Origin: Allostella sp. ATCC 35155
Lineage (GTDB): Bacteria > Pseudomonadota > Alphaproteobacteria > ATCC43930 > Allostellaceae
Direction of reading: 5' to 3'
Assembly: GCA_006738865.1 (NCBI GenBank)
Contig: AP019701.1
Span: forward strand, 2,104,001-2,168,000
Length of the DNA: 64,000 nt
Position numbers and translations under genes: made by a program. The notes under the pieces were generated by a model. That model had not been told where the DNA came from. It did not search any database and saw nothing but the letters and a program-made list of their open reading frames with translations. Shown here one piece after another: positions 24,952 to 33,389 of this stretch (positions are counted from its first letter, which is position 1; every line of letters begins with the position of its first letter).

Positions 24952-27258
24952 TCAGGCGGGCGCCAGTACCGTCCGTGCGCTCGCCTCCGCTGCGATCCGG
25001 GACCAGTCGTAGAGCATCGGCACCATGCGCCCGGCCGTCCAGTCCGGGTTCTGATCGGCATAGTGCGGGCTGCCGGGATGGCCCGATGCGCCATGGAAGA
25101 CGGCCCAGCGGCAGCCGTCCCAGTTGCCGACATCGAAGACGTAGCGGGCTACCGCGCCGTAGGCGGCGGCGAAGCCGGCCGAGCAGATCATGCCGGTGGC
25201 CAGCACGCAGTCATTGTCGCCGCCGACCGGCAGCGAGGGCGGGTCGAGCAGGGGCGCCGCCTCGGGAAACTGGGCGGAGAGGGGGTGCGCGAAGCGGGGC
25301 CGATGCAGCGCGGCCCACTCCGCATCCGCCGCCGTACCGTCGGCCGCGGCCTGCGCCAGCGCCTCCGACAGCGCCGCGTCCCAGTCGAGGGCGCCGAGCA
25401 GGCCAGCGTCGTCGGCGCGCAGCAGGTTGGGCAGGGTCCACCAGAGCTGGTTCGCCGCCAGCACCGGCGGCGGTACCTGCAGCAGCGGGTTGGAGCGGGT
25501 GCCATCGAGACCGGACCGCTCCACCAGCAGCAGGGTCAGCGCCCGGCGGATGCGGGCATAGGCGGCCGCGGCCGCGGAGCCGCCGTCCATCCTGCCGTCC
25601 CAGGCGGCCAGACGGTCGCGCAGTGCCCGCGCGGCAGCGTCTGCCGGCTCCAGCCGCAGGATGCGCTCGCGCAGCAGGGCGGCGTTGGGCGAGGCCGTGT
25701 CCATGTGGATCGCGGCCATGTCCTCCGGCGCCCAGCGCTCCGTGCCGGCCAGCAGTGCGGCGATCCGGGCCGCGCGATAGGGCGGGTGGCAGTCGGTCGT
25801 CAGGTAGTCGGGATGGTCGTCGGCGACGACGCGGTTGTTGGCGGTGACGATCGCGCCGCCCGGCGGATCGAAGACGCGCGGCATCTCCTCCCACGGGATC
25901 ATGCCCTGCCACTCGTGCGCGCCGGTCCAGCCGGGAACCGGCAGCCAGCCGTTGACGCGCGGCCGGCGCGGCACCTTGGCGCGGACCAGATGGCCGATGC
26001 GGCCGGCGGTGTCGGCCGCGACGAGGTTGTGGTCGATGAGGCCCCATTCGCGGGTCGACTGGAAGAAGTCCTCGACCGTCCGGGCGCGCAGCATCGGCAG
26101 CAGGCAGTCGAGCGAGCGGTCCGTTTCGGCCACCTGCACGCTGCGCAGCGTCACCGCCGCGCCGCTCGCCGGGTCGCCTGCGATGACCGGTCCGTGATGG
26201 GTTTCGACCACCGTGATCTCGACCGGGGCCGCGCCGCGCACCGCGATCCGCTCGATCCGCCGCACCGTCGGCAGCCATGCGTCGCGGAACTGGTAGGCGC
26301 CGTCGTCGCCCGGCCGGAAGCGCTCGACGAAGAGGTCGTAGATGTCCATGAAGGCGTGGGTCACGCACCACGCGACGCTGCCGTTGTGGGCGAAGTGCGG
26401 GAAGGCCGGCACGCCCGGCACGGTCAGTCCGATCGCGTCGAACTCCGGGCAGGCGATGTGGCCTTGCGCGTACATGCTGGGGATCTCGAAGACCCGGTGC
26501 GGGTCGCCGGCCAGGATCGGGCGGCCGGTCGTCGCGCGCTCCGGTGCCAGCGCCCAGTTGTTGCTGCCGCCGCCGGTCGCGTCGTCCCCGCCCAGCGCGG
26601 CCAGGGCCTCCAGGGCGGGGGCCAGGTTCGCCAGGGTCGCCACCCAGCGGTCGGCCTCGACACCGGGCGGGATGCAGAGCAGGTCGCGGCCGCCATCGTC
26701 GTAGCGCAGCTTCGTCACCTGCTCCGGTCCGACGATGCGCAGCGCGGCTGCCCGCCACAGCTTGAACCAGATCGACCCCATCAGGAAGCCGCGCTGGCGC
26801 ATCGCCGCGATGCTCTGCCACGACTCCCAGGGCTCGAACTCGGCGCCGAGCAGGCGATATTCGGCCGGCAGGTGGCCGCGGTCCGCGAAGGCGTTCACCC
26901 CGGCGGCATAGGCCGCCAGCATGTCGCAGGTTTCGGCCGAGGCGGCCGCGAGATCGCGGCGCGAGGCGGCCTCGACGCCCGACCGCCTGGCCAGCGCGTC
27001 GGCGGCGACGGCGCCCGGTCCGGCCCATTCCGCATAGCGCCCGACCGCGCGGCGGCGCGCGGCGTCCATTTGCCAGAGCCGGTCCTGGGCGTGCGCGAAA
27101 CCCTGCGCGAAGAAGGCGTCGCCGACGCTTCCGGCGCGGATGTGCGGGATGCCCCAGCGGTCGCGGACGATCTCGGCGGGACCTTCGATCCCGGCGACGA
27201 TGGTGCGTCCTTCCATCGGTGGTACCGCCGCCCGCATCGCTTCCGCATCCATCGCCAT
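24952..27258 (-). CDS. Penicillin acylase family protein (Ntn hydrolase)
   Basis: A 768-residue member of the penicillin acylase family, self-cleaving N-terminal-nucleophile amidases acting on beta-lactam side chains, acyl-homoserine lactones and other N-acyl compounds. The predicted processing point is before Ser232 in [18 protein letters not shown], the new beta-subunit N-terminus. [20 protein letters not shown] at residues 32-51 is the typical alpha-subunit start, and PILAGDPHR follows the nucleophile. Unlike most members there is no signal peptide, so it is probably cytoplasmic. GGAGGTCAGCG precedes the start. It is divergent from the amide-uptake operon at 27346, suggesting a related amide substrate. 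Confidence 0.92.
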   Translation of the reverse strand: MAMDAEAMRAAVPPMEGRTIVAGIEGPAEIVRDRWGIPHIRAGSVGDAFFAQGFAHAQDRLWQMDAARRRAVGRYAEWAGPGAVAADALARRSGVEAASRRDLAAASAETCDMLAAYAAGVNAFADRGHLPAEYRLLGAEFEPWESWQSIAAMRQRGFLMGSIWFKLWRAAALRIVGPEQVTKLRYDDGGRDLLCIPPGVEADRWVATLANLAPALEALAALGGDDATGGGSNNWALAPERATTGRPILAGDPHRVFEIPSMYAQGHIACPEFDAIGLTVPGVPAFPHFAHNGSVAWCVTHAFMDIYDLFVERFRPGDDGAYQFRDAWLPTVRRIERIAVRGAAPVEITVVETHHGPVIAGDPASGAAVTLRSVQVAETDRSLDCLLPMLRARTVEDFFQSTREWGLIDHNLVAADTAGRIGHLVRAKVPRRPRVNGWLPVPGWTGAHEWQGMIPWEEMPRVFDPPGGAIVTANNRVVADDHPDYLTTDCHPPYRAARIAALLAGTERWAPEDMAAIHMDTASPNAALLRERILRLEPADAAARALRDRLAAWDGRMDGGSAAAAAYARIRRALTLLLVERSGLDGTRSNPLLQVPPPVLAANQLWWTLPNLLRADDAGLLGALDWDAALSEALAQAAADGTAADAEWAALHRPRFAHPLSAQFPEAAPLLDPPSLPVGGDNDCVLATGMICSAGFAAAYGAVARYVFDVGNWDGCRWAVFHGASGHPGSPHYADQNPDWTAGRMVPMLYDWSRIAAEASARTVLAPA

Positions 27259-27282
27259 CGCTGACCTCCGTCGAATCCCCTC

Positions 27283-27305
27283 TTGTCGGATATATCATAT
27301 AGACG
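27283..27305. promoter_or_regulatory. AT-rich dyad between penicillin acylase and ABC operon
   Basis: The 87-base divergent gap contains an isolated AT-rich block with the perfect 8-bp palindrome GATATATC (27289-27296) within GTCGGATATATCATATAGAC. In DNA otherwise near 70% GC this is the likeliest spot for the divergent promoters. It is a candidate operator for the GntR/FCD regulator encoded at 31199. Confidence 0.4.
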
Positions 27306-27345
27306 CTAGCGTTCCGGGCAACGCAGCGAACGGCGGGGCGACGGG

Positions 27346-28449
27346 GTGGCGCGGAACGCGGTGAATTCGGAGGGGCGGGTTGCCGTCCACGACCTGGTGA
27401 AGCGGTTCGGGTCGGTGGCGGCCGTCGACGGCGTGTCGCTGGATGTCGCCGCGGGCGAGTTCGTGGCGCTGCTCGGGCCCAGCGGCTCGGGCAAGACGAC
27501 CATCCTGATGGCCATCGCCGGCTTCGAGTACCCGACCTCCGGCCGGGTCGAGATCGGCGGCGAGGACGTCACCTGGGCGCCCGCCAACAAGCGCAACCTC
27601 GGCATGGTCTTCCAGCGCTACACGCTCTTCCCGCACATGAGCGTGGCCGAGAACATCGCCTTCCCCTTGAAGATGCGCGGCATCGGCCGGGTCGAACGCG
27701 AGCGTCGGGCATTGGCCGCGCTCGAGACCGTGCGTCTGGCCGGCTATGGCGAACGGCGCACCAACCAGCTCTCCGGCGGGCAGCAGCAGCGCATCGCGCT
27801 CGCCCGCGCCATCGTCTACCAGCCGCGCGTGCTCCTGATGGACGAGCCGCTGTCGGCCCTCGACAAGAACCTGCGCGAGGAGATGCAGCTCGAGATCAAG
27901 CATCTCCAGCAGCAGCTCGGCATCACGGTCGTCTTCGTGACCCACGACCAGACCGAGGCGATGACGATGGCCGACCGCGTCGCCGTCCTCGACCTCGGGC
28001 GCCTGCAGCAGGTGGGCGCCCCGCGAGACCTCTACGAGGCGCCGGCGACGCCGTTCGTCGCCGGCTTCATCGGCGAGACGAACTTCCTGCCCGGCCGCGC
28101 CGTGGCCGCCGCCGCCGCGGGCGAGACCTTGGCGGTCGATCTCGATGGCGGCGGGCGGGTCGCGGCGGTCGCCGTCGACCGGCTCGCGGCCGGGGCGGCG
28201 CTGCGGCTGGCCGTGCGGCCGGAACGGGTGCGGCTGGCGCCATCCGCCGGCGGCCTGGGCGGCACCGTAGTCGAGGCGATCTATGCCGGCGTCGCGACCA
28301 CCCTGATCGCCGAACTCGGCGGCGAGCGCCGGGTGCGCGCCCGCATCGCGGCCGGCACCGGCGAACGGAACTGGTCGGACGGCGAGGCGGTCGACGTCTC
28401 CTGGCGGCCGGAGGATGCGCGCGCCTTCGCCGCGGGCGCCGCGGGATGA
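27346..28449 (+). CDS. ABC transporter ATP-binding protein (PotA-like)
   Basis: A 367-residue importer ATPase of the polyamine/iron/opine-type (PotA, FbpC) family. Walker A is LLGPSGSGKTTILMAIAG, the Q-loop is GMVFQRYTLFPHMSVAENIA, the signature is LSGGQQQRIALARA, and Walker B is VLLMDEPLSALD followed by the switch His in VFVTHDQTEAM. A C-terminal TOBE-like domain (RLAVRPERVRLAP) follows. The start is a GTG at 27346. It opens a nine-gene operon and overlaps the first permease by four bases. The substrate is suggested by the linked amidohydrolase genes, not by the ATPase itself. Confidence 0.95.
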   Translation: MARNAVNSEGRVAVHDLVKRFGSVAAVDGVSLDVAAGEFVALLGPSGSGKTTILMAIAGFEYPTSGRVEIGGEDVTWAPANKRNLGMVFQRYTLFPHMSVAENIAFPLKMRGIGRVERERRALAALETVRLAGYGERRTNQLSGGQQQRIALARAIVYQPRVLLMDEPLSALDKNLREEMQLEIKHLQQQLGITVVFVTHDQTEAMTMADRVAVLDLGRLQQVGAPRDLYEAPATPFVAGFIGETNFLPGRAVAAAAAGETLAVDLDGGGRVAAVAVDRLAAGAALRLAVRPERVRLAPSAGGLGGTVVEAIYAGVATTLIAELGGERRVRARIAAGTGERNWSDGEAVDVSWRPEDARAFAAGAAG

Positions 28450-29321
28450 GCGCCCGGCGCCCGTCCGCCTTCTTCCTCGGCGGCCGCCACCTCAGCGAGG
28501 CGGCGAGCCTGGCCTTGCTCGTTCCCTTCGCGCTGCTGCTCGTCGTCGTCTTCCTGCTGCCGCTCGGCACGCTGCTGCACGAGAGCCTGCTGGTGCCCGC
28601 ACCGACGCTGGAGCATTACGAACGCGTCTTCGCCCAGCCGGTCTATCTGCGGGTGATGTGGCGGACGCTGCGCATCGCCTTCTACGTCACCCTGGTCGCC
28701 CTGCTGCTCGGCTACCCCCTGGCCTACGTCATGTCGCGGTCAGGCGGGTTGAAGCTCGGCCTGATGGCGGCCGCCGTCCTCTTGCCGCTGTGGACCAGCG
28801 TGCTGGTGCGGACCTATGCCTGGATGGTCCTGCTGCAGCGCAATGGGCTGGTCAACGAGGGGCTGACGGGGCTCGGCTTCGTCGATGCCCCGATCCGACT
28901 GCTCTACACCGAGGGCGCGGTGGTGCTGGCGATGAGCCATGTCCTGCTGCCCTTCATGGTGCTGCCGGTCTTCTCGGCGCTGAAGGGCATTCCCGACGAC
29001 TATCCGCGGGCGGCGCAGATGCTGGGCGCGTCCGGCTGGTCGACCTTCCGCGAGGTGATCTGGCCGCTGTCGCTGCCCGGCGTCGTCAGCGGCTGCCTGA
29101 TGGTCTTCCTGCTGGCGCTGGGCTTCTTCATCACGCCGGCGCTGATCGGCGGCCCGCAGCAGATGATGATCGCGACGCTGGTGTCGCAGCAGGTGCGCGA
29201 GATGCTGAACTGGCCCTTTGCCGGGGCGCTCGTCGGGGTGTTGCTGGCCTTCGTGCTGGCGCTGACGATCGCCTTCAATCGCTTCATCCGGCTGGAGCGC
29301 TTCGTGGGGACGCGGTCGTGA
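28446..29321 (+). CDS. ABC transporter permease (PotB-like)
   Basis: A 291-residue inner-membrane protein with about six membrane helices, starting with LALLVPFALLLVVVFLLPLG. The coupling (EAA) loop reads RAAQMLGASGWSTFREVIWP and would contact the ATPase. It is typical of the first permease of spermidine/putrescine-type importers. Both ends overlap neighbours by four bases (ATGA at the start, GTGA at the end), so the three transporter genes are translationally coupled. Confidence 0.94.
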   Translation: MSARRPSAFFLGGRHLSEAASLALLVPFALLLVVVFLLPLGTLLHESLLVPAPTLEHYERVFAQPVYLRVMWRTLRIAFYVTLVALLLGYPLAYVMSRSGGLKLGLMAAAVLLPLWTSVLVRTYAWMVLLQRNGLVNEGLTGLGFVDAPIRLLYTEGAVVLAMSHVLLPFMVLPVFSALKGIPDDYPRAAQMLGASGWSTFREVIWPLSLPGVVSGCLMVFLLALGFFITPALIGGPQQMMIATLVSQQVREMLNWPFAGALVGVLLAFVLALTIAFNRFIRLERFVGTRS

Positions 29322-30157
29322 CGGCGGGTCGTCCGCCGCGCCAGGGCGGCGTCGGCCGGCTGCTGCTCCACGCCTTCGCCTATGCGGTGATCGTGTTCCT
29401 GCTGCTGCCGACCGTGCTGGTGGCGCCGATGTCGGTGTCGCCGGAGAAGTACCTGCAGTTCCCGCCGTCGGGCTTCTCGCTGCGCTGGTACGGCGAATAT
29501 TTCGCCGACCGCGAATGGGTCGAGGCGACGCTGTTCAGCGCCGAGGCGGGCATCATCTCGGCGATCGGCGCCACCGTGGTCGGGACCATGACCGCGCTCG
29601 CCCTGGTCCGCGGCCGGGTGCGCGGGCGCGCCGTCGTCGAGCTGCTGATCATCGGGCCGGTGGTCGTGCCGCACATCGCGCTCGCGGTCGCGATGTTCCT
29701 GGTCTACGAGCAGCTTCGCCTGACCGGGACGCTGCTCGGCTTTGCCATGGCGCACATCGTGCTGGCCCTGCCGTTCGCCATCTTCACGGTCCTGGCGGCG
29801 CTCTACCGCTTCGACGCCGACCTCGAGATGGCGGCCCTGTCCTGTGGCGCCAGCCGCATCGCGACCTTCCGCCACGTCACCCTGCCGATGATCGCGCCCG
29901 GCGTCGCCTCGGCCGCCCTCTTCGCCTTCATCATCTCCTTCGACGAGGCGGTGGTGTCCTTCTTCATCTCCGATCTCGACCGCAAGACGCTGCCGCGCAA
30001 GATGTTCGAGGACATCGACTTCGACGTCTCGCCGGTGCTGGCGGCGGTCGCGACCATGCTGAGTCTCCTGACCATCCTGGTGCTGGTGCTCGGCCATTTC
30101 TTCAAGCAGATGGCGGACCGCCGCGCGGCGCCCGCCCGGGAGGGGAAAACGCCATGA
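29318..30157 (+). CDS. ABC transporter permease (PotC-like)
   Basis: A 279-residue inner-membrane protein, second permease of the same importer. It begins with a GTG that overlaps the previous stop (GTGA). The first membrane segment is AFAYAVIVFLLLPTVLVAPM. The EAA loop reads EMAALSCGASRIATFRHVTL and is followed by IAPGVASAALFAFIISFDEA, a typical PotC end block. It overlaps the downstream binding-protein gene by four bases. Confidence 0.94.
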   Translation: MTAGRPPRQGGVGRLLLHAFAYAVIVFLLLPTVLVAPMSVSPEKYLQFPPSGFSLRWYGEYFADREWVEATLFSAEAGIISAIGATVVGTMTALALVRGRVRGRAVVELLIIGPVVVPHIALAVAMFLVYEQLRLTGTLLGFAMAHIVLALPFAIFTVLAALYRFDADLEMAALSCGASRIATFRHVTLPMIAPGVASAALFAFIISFDEAVVSFFISDLDRKTLPRKMFEDIDFDVSPVLAAVATMLSLLTILVLVLGHFFKQMADRRAAPAREGKTP

Positions 30158-31191
30158 AGACGATGCTTGCCCTGTCGCTGTCCCTGGCCCTCGTGGCCGG
30201 GCCGGCCCTGGCCCAGAAGAAGGAGGTGGTCATCGCGGCCACCGGCGGCACCATGGAACGCGCGCTGGTCGAGCATTTCTACAAGCCCTTCGAGGCCGAG
30301 ACCGGGATGCCGGTCAACAAGGTCACGACCGAGCTGCCCGCCCAGTGGGCCCGCGTCCAGGCCAACGCCCGCACCGGACGGCAGCAGTTCGACATCGTCA
30401 CGGCCACCTTTCCCGACCTCATCCAGCATCGCGACCAGCTGGTGCGGATCGATTGCGACAAGCTGCCGAACATGAAGCGCGCCGCCCCCGGCGCCTGCAT
30501 GGAATACGGCGTCATGCGCTCGATCGGCGCCATGGTCATGGTCTGGAACACCGACATGGTGAAGGGCAAGACGCCCGAAAGCTGGAAGGACTTCTACGAC
30601 GTCCAGAACTTCCCCGGCCCGCGCGGCCTGCCCGACACCGGCGATCGCGAATACTGGGTGCCGGTGACGGCGCTGCTCGCCGACGGGGTGGAGAAGGACA
30701 AGCTGTTCCCGCTCGACCTCGACCGCGCCTACCGCAAGCTCGACACCATCAAGCCGCACGTCGCCGTCTGGTGGAAGAGCGGCGACCACGTCCAGCAGAT
30801 CCTGCGCTCGGGCGAGGTGGCCATGACGATGAGCTACAGCGGCCGCGCGCTGATCATGTCGCGCGAGCGGCAGAACATTCACATGACCTTCAACCAGAGC
30901 ATCCGCGACGTCGGCATCTGGGCCGTCATCAAGGGCGGTCCGAACACGGACGGCGCCATGGCCTTCCTCGACTTCTTCATGGGCGGCCCGGAGCGGCACG
31001 TGAAGTTCGCCAATCAGCTCAACACCGCCACGGCCAACCTCGATGCGCTCGACCTGCTGCCCGAGGCGGAACGCCGCCGGCGGGCGAACCATCCCGACAA
31101 CTGGTCGCGCCAGGTGATGCCGGACTTCGAATGGATCGGCGCGAACCGCGAGAAGCTGCGCGAGCGCTGGGTTTCCTGGCTGACCCGGTGA
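30154..31191 (+). CDS. Periplasmic solute-binding protein 1 of the ABC importer
   Basis: A 345-residue extracellular solute-binding protein (PotD/AfuA superfamily). The N-terminus MKTMLALSLSLALVAGPALA is a clear Sec signal peptide with cleavage expected after ALA. The mature part starts KKEVVIAATGGTMERAL, and the bilobal protein contains FDIVTATFPDLIQHRDQL and LDTIKPHVAVWWKSGD. It is clearly paralogous to the protein at 31981-33024. Two cysteines (IDCDKL and GACMEYG) are conserved between the paralogues and may form a disulfide. The ligand is unknown; an amide or amine is likely from context. Confidence 0.93.
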   Translation: MKTMLALSLSLALVAGPALAQKKEVVIAATGGTMERALVEHFYKPFEAETGMPVNKVTTELPAQWARVQANARTGRQQFDIVTATFPDLIQHRDQLVRIDCDKLPNMKRAAPGACMEYGVMRSIGAMVMVWNTDMVKGKTPESWKDFYDVQNFPGPRGLPDTGDREYWVPVTALLADGVEKDKLFPLDLDRAYRKLDTIKPHVAVWWKSGDHVQQILRSGEVAMTMSYSGRALIMSRERQNIHMTFNQSIRDVGIWAVIKGGPNTDGAMAFLDFFMGGPERHVKFANQLNTATANLDALDLLPEAERRRRANHPDNWSRQVMPDFEWIGANREKLRERWVSWLTR

Positions 31192-31198
31192 ACCGGCG

Positions 31199-31963
31199 AT
31201 GACGGCGACGGTCGGGTCGTCTCCGGCGGGATCGGGCTTCGGCCCGCTCGAGCGGGAGAGCCTGACCGCGCGCGTCTATGGCGAGCTCCGGACCGCCCTG
31301 ATGGAGGGGCGGTTCTGGCCCGGCCACCGCTTCAAGATCCGCGAGCTGGCGGCGACGATGGGGGTGTCCGAGACGCCCGTCCGCGAGGCCCTGATGCAGC
31401 TCGTGCGCGAGCGTGGGCTGGAAATCCATTCCGGCCGGGCGATCACCGTCGCCCGGCTGTCGCTCGCCCAGTATCTCGAACTCCGCACCATCCGGCTCAT
31501 GCTGGAGGGGCTGGCGGCGGAGACCGCCACGCAGCGTATCGGCGAGGACGGCATCGCCGCGCTGGCGAATGTCCATGCCGATCTCGTCGCTGCCGAGCGG
31601 GACGGCCGCTGGCGCGATGCCATCCGCGCCAACTGGCGCTTCCACCACACGCTCTATCGCGCGGCCGACATGCCCGAGCTGCTGGCCCTGCTCGAAGGGC
31701 TGTGGCTGCGCAACGGACCGCTGCTGAACTACCTCTACCCGCACGCCATGCCGACCTATGCCGGCCGCCATCAGCACCTCGAGGTGCTGGACGCGCTCGC
31801 CCGCCGCGATGCGACGGGGGTGCGCGATGCGATCCGGAACGATACCGTCGAGGGCGGCACCCGGCTGGTTCGCCTCCTGGAGGACATGGAGGCAGGCCGG
31901 ATCGCCCTTGTCGAGGCGACCGACCCGCGGCCGGCCGCGACCGCTGAAGCTGTCAACCGATGA
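31199..31963 (+). CDS. GntR family regulator, FadR/FCD subfamily
   Basis: A 254-residue transcription regulator. The N-terminal winged helix (LTARVYGELRTALMEGRFWP then FKIRELAATMGVSETPVREA) is the GntR signature. The all-helical FCD ligand domain follows (YLELRTIRLMLEGLAAETAT), with His residues in NWRFHHTLYRAADMPELL and RHQHLEVLDALARRD that commonly bind a metal and an organic acid. It lies inside the operon between two paralogous binding proteins and probably controls the operon in response to substrate or product. The divergent gap at 27259-27345 is the obvious target. Confidence 0.94.
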   Translation: MTATVGSSPAGSGFGPLERESLTARVYGELRTALMEGRFWPGHRFKIRELAATMGVSETPVREALMQLVRERGLEIHSGRAITVARLSLAQYLELRTIRLMLEGLAAETATQRIGEDGIAALANVHADLVAAERDGRWRDAIRANWRFHHTLYRAADMPELLALLEGLWLRNGPLLNYLYPHAMPTYAGRHQHLEVLDALARRDATGVRDAIRNDTVEGGTRLVRLLEDMEAGRIALVEATDPRPAATAEAVNR

Positions 31964-31980
31964 ACGAGGAGGAGGGCAAG

Positions 31981-33024
31981 ATGGGGGTCTCGAGACGAGC
32001 GATCCTGGCCGGCGCGGCGGTGCTGGCGGCGCTGGCCCAGCCGGCCTTCGCCCAGAAGGGCGAGGTGGTGATCGCCACCACCGGCGGGCTGATGGAGAAG
32101 AGCCTGCAGGAGCATTTCTACAAGCGCTTCGAGGCCGAGACCGGCATCCGCGTCCGCTCGGTGCCGATCGAACTGCCGGACCAGTGGGCCCGTGCCGTCG
32201 CCGGCGCACGCAGCGGCAACGTGCCGTTCGACATCGTCACGGCGACGCCGCCCGATCTCGTGCAGCGCAAGGATCTGCTGGCAAAGCTGGACTGCGCGCG
32301 CATCGAGCCGAACGCGCTGCCCAATTCCTGCTTCGAGCACGGGCTGATGCGCACCGCCGGCGGCATGACGCTGGTCTGGAGCAGCAAGGCCTTCCCCGGC
32401 GCCAAGGCGCCGAAGAGCTGGGCCGACTTCTTCGACGTCAAGAACTTCCCCGGCCCGCGCGCGCTGCCGGAGACCGGGGACCGCGAGTGGTGGGTGCCGA
32501 CGATGGCGCTGATCGCCGACGGCGTGCCGGCGGACAAGCTCTTTCCCCTCGACATCGACCGCGCCTACCGCAAGCTCGACACGATCAAGCCGCACGTCGC
32601 CGCCTGGTGGAAGAGCGGCGACAACATCATGCAGATCATGCGCGGCGGCGATGCCGTCATGACCATGTCCTATTCCAGCCGCTCGGTGCCGCTGGCCCGC
32701 TCCGGGGACTTCGACTTCACCTGGAACGGCGCCATTCGCGACGTCGGCAACTGGGCGGTTCTGAAGAACGGGCCCAACACCAAGAACGCCATGACCTTCC
32801 TGGAGTTCTTCGTGAAGGGGGCCTCCGAGCATGTTCCCTTCAGCGCCAAGGTGAACTTCGACAGCAACAACCGGGAAGCGGCCGGCATGATCCCGGCCGA
32901 TGAGCGGAAGTTCCGCCCGTCCTGGCCGGACAACTGGTCGAAGCTCGTCATCGCCGACTACGAGTGGATCGCGGCTAACCGCGAGAAGCTGCGCGAGCGC
33001 TGGACCACCTGGATCACGAAGTAG
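31981..33024 (+). CDS. Periplasmic solute-binding protein 2 (paralogue of 30154)
   Basis: A 347-residue paralogue of the binding protein at 30154-31191, sharing for example FEAETGIRV, FDIVTATPPDL and RAYRKLDTIKPHVAAWWKSG. The signal peptide MGVSRRAILAGAAVLAALAQ has a twin arginine but a short hydrophobic stretch, so Sec or Tat export are both possible; cleavage is expected after AFA. GAGGAGGGCAAG directly precedes the ATG at 31981; the in-frame ATG at 31960 is less likely. Having two divergent binding proteins for one permease set suggests two ligands or two affinities. Confidence 0.93.
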   Translation: MGVSRRAILAGAAVLAALAQPAFAQKGEVVIATTGGLMEKSLQEHFYKRFEAETGIRVRSVPIELPDQWARAVAGARSGNVPFDIVTATPPDLVQRKDLLAKLDCARIEPNALPNSCFEHGLMRTAGGMTLVWSSKAFPGAKAPKSWADFFDVKNFPGPRALPETGDREWWVPTMALIADGVPADKLFPLDIDRAYRKLDTIKPHVAAWWKSGDNIMQIMRGGDAVMTMSYSSRSVPLARSGDFDFTWNGAIRDVGNWAVLKNGPNTKNAMTFLEFFVKGASEHVPFSAKVNFDSNNREAAGMIPADERKFRPSWPDNWSKLVIADYEWIAANREKLRERWTTWITK

Positions 33025-33037
33025 GACGCACGTCTCC

Positions 33038-33388
33038 ATGCTGGTGAACGATCCGGCCGCCGCTCACTTCGAGATCGATCCCGATCGGACCGATCTCGTC
33101 GAGGAGTTCCGGCGCAACCCGAAGGGCCCGCACAGCGACACCCTGCGCAAGGTGCTTCACCGGATGCGCTGGTCCGGCGAGGGCGGCCGGTTCGTTCTCG
33201 TCACCGTCGAGCCCGGCCGCCGCTGGGTGCTCGGGCGGCTGCCCGAGCGCCGCGGCCGGCCGGTCGAGCTGTTCCACAACCAGACCTTCGACGACCCGGC
33301 GGATGCCGAGTGGCACGTCTTCAAGGTCCGCTGGCAGGCGATTACCGGGCGAGCGATCGCGGGCGGACGGAGCGGGGAACCGGACTGA
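33038..33388 (+). CDS. N,N-dimethylformamidase-like small subunit
   Basis: A 116-residue protein placed directly before the large subunit with a single base between stop and start. Size, position and composition match the alpha (small) subunit of N,N-dimethylformamidase (about 130 residues). Visible blocks are RRNPKGPHSDTLRKVLHRMR near residue 25, VTVEPGRRWVLGRLPERRG and the end block EWHVFKVRWQAI. It has no signal peptide. In the known enzyme the small subunit is needed for the (alpha-beta)2 assembly; catalysis lies in the large subunit. Substrate specificity here is not proven. Confidence 0.75.
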   Translation: MLVNDPAAAHFEIDPDRTDLVEEFRRNPKGPHSDTLRKVLHRMRWSGEGGRFVLVTVEPGRRWVLGRLPERRGRPVELFHNQTFDDPADAEWHVFKVRWQAITGRAIAGGRSGEPD

Positions 33389-33389
33389 C

